DNA from: Gamarada debralockiae
Lineage: Eukaryota; Ascomycota; Leotiomycetes; Helotiales; Hyphodiscaceae
Assembly: GCA_002803225.1 (NCBI GenBank)
Contig: NXFV01001358.1
Span: forward strand, 22,279 to 86,278
Reading direction: 5' to 3'
Length of the DNA: 64,000 nt
Shown: positions 59,086-64,000 of the stretch, piece by piece
Position numbering within the stretch: the stretch's first letter is position 1
Layout: every line of letters starts with the position of its first letter
Notes under the pieces: model-generated
What the model saw: the letters and a program-made list of their open reading frames with translations, nothing else
Told to the model about the DNA's origin: nothing
Database searches by the model: none
Program-made: the position numbers and the translations under genes

Positions 59086-59832
59086 ATGTCAGTAGCTTCA
59101 TGTTGCCTCAAGGGCTTCGAATGGGAAGGCACACCAGCTGGCCGCATCGATACTCTTGCTCAAAATAACGCCTACATCACCGGCGACAACCCTGATAAAG
59201 CAGTCCTGCTTATTCACGATCTTCTTGGCTGGACCTTTCCCAACGTGCAGCTGTTAGCAGACCACTACGCACGGGAGACAAATGCAACCGTATACGTTCC
59301 CGACTTTTTTGGTGGCGAAGTCCTGCCTTTCCAGCCCATCATTCATGGCAGATGGCACGAAATCGATGTTGCGGGATTCATAAAGAAGAACTCCCGCGAA
59401 ATCCGCGAGCCCGAGATCTTCGAATGCGCCAGGTCCCTCCGCTCGAAGCACAAGAAGGTCGGTGCCGTGGGATTCTGTTTCGGGGGGTGGGCTGTCTTCC
59501 GCTTGGGTGCGAAGGAGCACCAGCCACCACTCGTGAACTGCATCACGGCGGGCCACCCGACTTTCTTGACGAAGAAGGATATCGATGAAGTTGCGGTGCC
59601 GGTGCAAATCTTGGCTCCGGAGCTGGATCCGGTTTATACGGATGAGCTTAAGACGTACAGTTTTGAGACGATTCAGAAGTTAGGTGTCCCATTTGACTAC
59701 CAGCACTTTCCTGGCGTCGAGCATTCTTGTTTTGTTCGAGGCGATCCGGAGAAGAATGGGGAGCGTGAGGCTATGGCCAGGGGAAAGAACGCTGCGGTCA
59801 GTTGGTTCAGGCAGTTTCTAAATGAGTTGTAG
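59086..59832 (+). CDS. Dienelactone hydrolase family protein
   Basis: Single exon, 248 residues, normal family length. The alpha/beta-hydrolase fold carries the Cys-Asp-His triad of this family: Cys131 in GFCFGG, Asp181 in PELDPVY and His213 in VEHSC. The N-terminal CCLKGFEWEGTPAGR and the lid-strand LLIHDLLGWTFPN are typical of fungal members. Bacterial relatives open dienelactone in chlorocatechol breakdown; fungal homologues are widespread and mostly untested, with proposed roles in aromatic or lactone turnover. No targeting peptide is evident, so it is presumably cytosolic. It is intact beside decayed and repeat sequence. No other aromatic-degradation gene is nearby. Confidence 0.93.
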   Translation: MSVASCCLKGFEWEGTPAGRIDTLAQNNAYITGDNPDKAVLLIHDLLGWTFPNVQLLADHYARETNATVYVPDFFGGEVLPFQPIIHGRWHEIDVAGFIKKNSREIREPEIFECARSLRSKHKKVGAVGFCFGGWAVFRLGAKEHQPPLVNCITAGHPTFLTKKDIDEVAVPVQILAPELDPVYTDELKTYSFETIQKLGVPFDYQHFPGVEHSCFVRGDPEKNGEREAMARGKNAAVSWFRQFLNEL

Positions 59833-60851
59833 TTAAGGAGAGTTATTCAAAGTACAACAAAGACAACTTGACAGTTTCCATTGACCAGAAAGCCGCTCTC
59901 CACGAAATGTGAAGAAAACGGGTTCACGAATTACGCGAGAAACGTGCACATATGTCTCTGCAAGCTTCAAGGAGCTCAAGATTGTCAGTTGCTAGTGACG
60001 GTTTTCTCAATTAAGCTTGGTGTTTGTTGACTATATCTTAGGTTCTGGCAATCCTACGAGTCTTCCCTCCTTAGTTATCAGTTTATTCGTGATTTTGCCT
60101 CACAATATCGTCTGATTCGTCAAAGATGCTTGATATGAATATAGCAAAGTTTAAAAGCCATTGATGATTTTTTTGGGCAGAGATGACCTTGAAATTTTCG
60201 AAGTTGTTTTTGATGGGCTGAACTGGCCTGGACTCATCACTCGGTTAGTCCTCAGGGGAATTAATCGGCGTATGGTCTCGGCCAGGTGGTGGTCTTGACC
60301 AATCAGCCAAGGAAGAACCAGTAAAATAACCGCCCACTCTTCACTTCTCTAGCACAAAAACGTCTCAAAGACAAATCTAAGCACGGGTCGCGTATTTTTC
60401 TCAGCGCAGCGGAAAACCTCAACTGGCCACAACATGCGGCGCAGTTAAGGTTCTAAGCCAAATGTTTCAAGTGGAATGGCGTTGTACTTCCGGCCAATGG
60501 CCGACCTTAATTGCGGCTAGTGCTTAGCTCACCCATCTTCCATGCTCACAATCAAATAAATTTCAAGGAATATTCGGTAGTCTCAACTCAAGGACGGGAG
60601 AGTAGCCTGAGAGCCTGAGGGGCTAAGAGGATTATTATCCAAGTAGTCTGGTTTCCCATGTTTTGAGTTTTCACAAATTTTGTTACCATAAAATCGTACT
60701 GTGTTACTTTCAGCTTGTTTCTTTTAATTTCAAGGCGTGAAAGGTGTTGCCAAAGTTTGAAATGCTGCTTTTGTCCCGTGTCCCTCGCAGTTCGCGACAT
60801 TGCACATGCTGTCACTATACCCTCAAATTCAACGACTCCCACGATTATCTC
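59833..60851. other. Intergenic up to the copia element, no gene seen
   Basis: No coding motif found. The five bases next to the LTR are ATCTC; the other copy of any target duplication would lie beyond the window end. Confidence 0.5.
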
Positions 60852-61096
60852 TGTTGTTATGAGAACCCTAATACTGAAGTGCATATAGCGCTAGTCCAAA
60901 ATAGGCTTCGAAAGCTTCAATTCAAAATCTGTGTCCTTCCTGTATCGTTCAACCCTTCTGTTATATCTACAACTTGATACAGCTTATTCTTGTTGCCTGT
61001 CCCGATAGCTGGTTGCCTGTCCCGATATTTTGTTGCCTGTACCGATAGCCTGCTGCCTGTCCCTAGATATCACCGTACCTTCTAGACCTATCAACA
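60852..61096 (-). repeat. 3' LTR of the copia element
   Basis: It is 245 bases with TGTTG/CAACA inverted ends, next to the polypurine tract. It contains four direct repeats with an exact 20-base period (60991-61069): core TTGCCTGTCCCGATA with small changes. The solo LTR at 35238-35474 shares the ends but lacks this array. Confidence 0.9.
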
Positions 61097-61429
61097 GCCC
61101 CCTTACGGTTATATCTCATAACAGCTACTTCTGAAAAAACCCTTTCAGGATAAAAACAGTATACGTAGCCCCTAGGAAAAGCCTAATTGGCATAAAAACT
61201 TAGGCGTAAGCCCCTAGATTCACCTAGTCTAAAGCATCCCCTTAATATAAGTCCTGTATACTGACAGACGTAGTGGTTTCATAAGTGCGTCCGCAAGCAT
61301 ATGTGATGTTGGACAGTAATCGACTGTAATCTTATTGTACGCTAGCAGTTATCGTATGTAGTGAAATTGGACGTCGATATGCTTGCTCCTAGCATGATTT
61401 TCAGGGTTATTAGCTAGGGCTATAGCCGA

Positions 61430-62280
61430 CTAGTTGTCACAGAGCAATGGCACTGTGAATTCGTCCATTAGATATTTCGAATATCCAATATCTCGCAGCA
61501 GCCCACTATACCAGACAGCTTGTTTACTGGTCTGGCACAAGGCTACATACTCTGCCTCAGTAGTCGACGTCGATATAGACCGTTGTTTCCTAGAAGTCCA
61601 GGCTATGGACCCCCTGCAAAGCTTAAAGATGTATCCATAAGTCGATAATCGGTCCGCAGGGTCACCGGCATAGTCTAAATCCGAGTACCCCTTCAAGGCT
61701 TGTAGTCGTTTAGTGTTTCCATACCGAATTGCGTAGTTAGTTGTGCCCCGCAAGTATCTTATGACCTGTAAGATATAGTTCCAATGGCGTATTGTGGGAT
61801 CTGAGCAATGCTAGCTTAGCCGGCAGACCGTAAACGTGATGTTAGGCCTTGTGCCCCTCTGTAAATACATTAGACTTCTAATCGCTTTTTGATAAAGGGA
61901 GATATTAGCTTGAGGTTTATTTTGCTTAGCTTTTCCTAGCGTCTGTACCCCCCTAGATAGAGTTGGATCTGTCTAATCACTACCCCCTAGATACTCGTCA
62001 ATTAGCCTAAGCGTATAGCTCTTTTGGCTAATAGTCAGCGTACGTGACGCTCGATCCCATGTCACTTCAAGACCAAGGAACGTTCTGACCTTGCCTAAGT
62101 CTTTGATCTTATACATCTTACTGAACTGTTCTTTGAATACGCTTACCGCGTTTAGGGAGCGTCTTAGTATAAGCATATCATTAATATATAGGCCGATAAT
62201 TAGGCTCTTATCTATATTAGTAAACACGCTTAAATCACTAAAAGAGGGCGTAAGACTAAGCTTAGCTAGGCCATTGTAAG
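61430..62280 (-). pseudogene. copia RNase H and reverse-transcriptase remnants
   Basis: RNase H (61430-61753): GYSDLDYAGDP, STYGYIFKL, SRKQRSISTSTTEAEYVAL, with the conserved Asp and Glu residues. Reverse transcriptase (61973-62227): LIIGLYINDMLI where YVDD is expected, then FKEQFSKMYKIKDLG and FLGLEVTWDR. Stops between them are mainly TAG. These stretches lie in the order expected for the minus-strand element. Confidence 0.92.
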
Positions 62281-63139
62281 CCTCGATATACTACTCCCTT
62301 CCAGACTACTTTAGGCTATACAAGGCCTTTTGTACCTTAAGCACAATGCCAGGGGGTAGCGTGAGTCCTTGTACTCGACGTATATATACCTCTATATGTA
62401 GCTTAGCTCGTGGATAAGCCGATTCTATGTCTACCTAGTGAATCTCTAAATCCTTAGCGCACCCTATAGCCAGCAAAGCCCTAATTGACTCATAGCGTAT
62501 AGTTGGCGAGAACGTCTTATAGAAATCGTTACCTGACCGCTGACTATATCCCTGGGCTATAAGCCTGGCCTTAAAGTGGTCTATTAAGCTAGTTAGCGTG
62601 TATTTGATTGCAAAGACCTACTTTGTACTAACTGTGGCCTTGCCAGGGGGCAGCTTAGTGTACTCCCAGGTCCTAAGGGCCTGGAGCTTGGCTAACTCAT
62701 TAGCAATAGCATCCTTCCACTGCTAAGTATATTGAGGGTCGCTTACTACCTTATCGTACGACTTTGGAAGATGTATCCCTTCTTCTTGGGCATCAGCACT
62801 CCAGGCTATATCTTTATTAAAGAACCTTTAGGGCTTGCGTACGCGGAGCCCTCAACCCAATTGAGCCTTATAGCTAGGTTTACTATCTTCACGCTGATCA
62901 GGCGCGTGGGACTCTCTCCCATTGACAAGCAGTAGTTCAGGTACACTAAGTACCCTAGGCTCTTCAACTGGCCTATATCCTGGTTCAGGTACTTTATATA
63001 CCCTAGGCTCTTCTACTGGCCTATTCCCCATAGGCTCTTTATAGCTTAGGTCCTCCAGCTCTTTATCACTTAAGTCTTCTGACTTATTAAGCTCCTGAGC
63101 TGGAGTCTTTATACTCCACTTCCACCTAAGACGTCTGTT

Positions 63140-63950
63140 AACAAGAAATCTAGGCCGCGTAGATATAATAATGCGCTAGTTTATAGGGTCGTACAGCCAA
63201 TACTATTGCGTAGTCTTAGTATACCCTATAAAACACATCTTCCTTAAAACTAGCACAAGCTTATTATGCCTTATCTTATTAGACACCCTATGAAAAGCTA
63301 GGTAGCCCTATGGTTTTAGATGTATAACTCTAGGCCTCTTGCCTATGAAGGCCTCCTTAGGAGTAAGGCCCCCTGGCCCCATTGGCGTACGGTTGTAGAT
63401 GTAGCATACAGCTTTCACAGCCTCCCCCTAGAACTTGTATAGCAGCTGCGCATCGATAAGCATAGCCTTAGCCAGTGATATGAGGGTCCAGTTCAGCCGC
63501 TTTGACACGCCATTTTATTCTGGCGTATATAGCGTAGTCCATTCAATCCGTATACCATAATTCGTACGAAGCTCATTTTCAATGGCCTTAAATTCGCTAG
63601 CATTATCAAGCCAAAGGACCTTTAGCTTATAGCCTATCTGTAGCTCGACTTCCTTTATCCATTTAAATAAGACCTCCTAGAAGTCGCTTCTTTGCTTGGT
63701 CAAGAAGACCCATAATTTGCGGGTTACCTGGTCTATAAGGGTCTATATATATCGTTCTCCAAATAAAGTAGGTATGCTATATAGCCCCTAGAAGTCTAAG
63801 AATACACGACCTAGTGGCATATCTAATTTTTTAGGCTTCTGGCGATTAACGACCCGTAACTGTTTTGCTATAATACATGGCTCACACTAGTCCGAATTAT
63901 GGCCACGTGGGACTGAAATAGGTACATCTAGGTCAGAGACTACCTTATGT
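63140..63950 (-). pseudogene. copia integrase core remnant
   Basis: Reading the minus strand from 63900: AKQLRVVNRQKPKKLDMPL, then GERYI, TLIDQVTRKLWVFLTKQ, VLWLDNASEFKAI, an EWTTLYTPEQNGVSKRLN block (a TAA replaces one Gln/Glu codon) and AVCYIYNRTPMGPGGLTPKEAF. These cover the second Asp (LDN) and the Glu region of the DDE triad. Stops fall where Trp or Gln is expected (for example DF-stop-G and F-stop-GEA), with no frameshift over about 250 codons. Confidence 0.92.
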
Positions 63951-64000
63951 AGCCCCCTGAGCCCCTGTACCCCTATATGACCGAACATCCTGTGCTATAG

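Larger units (their letters stand above)
60852..64000 (-). mobile_element. Ty1/copia retrotransposon, RIP-scarred, runs off end
   Basis: The minus strand reads, from the window end toward 60852, integrase, reverse transcriptase, RNase H, a polypurine tract (complement of CCCCC at 61098-61102 with TTA) and an LTR. This integrase-first order is that of Ty1/copia. Gag, protease, the 5' LTR and primer-binding site are beyond 64000. The long coding parts keep frame but are full of TAG stops at Gln and Trp positions, as left by RIP. The reverse-transcriptase catalytic box, normally YVDD, reads YIND, so the copy cannot be active. Confidence 0.93.

Overview
The window is nuclear DNA of a filamentous ascomycete (Pezizomycotina). 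Genes are split by short GT-AG introns of about 45-90 nt with TACTAAC-like branch sites. The families are typical of moulds: Zn2Cys6 regulators, MFS permeases, HET and BTB proteins, S10 carboxypeptidase. Transposon relics carry C-to-T-type stop codons as left by repeat-induced point mutation (RIP). A leotiomycete is my guess from family resemblance, not something the sequence proves. I found no tRNA, rRNA or CRISPR.

Layout. 0-3.6 kb holds three dead genes (amidoligase-like, Zn2Cys6 regulator, MOSC protein). 5-15 kb is mostly intact: secreted serine carboxypeptidase, APH-like kinase with a predicted myristoylated N-terminus, Zn2Cys6 regulator facing a DHA-type MFS exporter tail to tail, and a six-helix membrane protein. 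15-18 kb holds a decayed Myb/SANT-like gene abutting a truncated ABCC transporter relic. 19-28.8 kb holds two large intact genes head to head: a dynamin/Mx-type GTPase and a 1,930-residue ZNFX1-type helicase with CCCH, SF1 helicase, NFX1-repeat and RZ zinc-finger parts. 29-36 kb is a second graveyard: Dal5-like permease, HSL-type esterase and two tandem BTB genes, the second split by a solo LTR with a 5-bp target duplication. 36.7-48 kb holds a hotdog thioesterase, a broken unknown gene, a PHO84-type phosphate permease with two CACGTG boxes upstream, and a protein-kinase/vWFA fusion. 49-53 kb holds a HET relic, a Tc1/mariner relic and a LINE reverse-transcriptase fragment. 53-60 kb holds a zinc-type alcohol dehydrogenase-like MDR protein, a regulator-like protein without a zinc cluster, an aldo-keto reductase relic, a small orphan protein and a dienelactone hydrolase. 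From 60.85 kb to the end lies a RIP-scarred Ty1/copia element on the minus strand with its 3' LTR.

Working together. Three local units look functional: regulator plus exporter (9.1-12.7 kb), the phosphate permease with candidate NUC-1/Pho4 boxes, and the divergent GTPase/helicase pair. Both members of that pair belong to families that act in antiviral or small-RNA defence elsewhere, which makes the pair the best candidate here for an undescribed fungal defence module. About eleven decayed genes lie among roughly a dozen intact ones, so the region has turned over quickly. Exon boundaries were deduced by eye from splice consensus, frame and family motifs; no homology search was possible.
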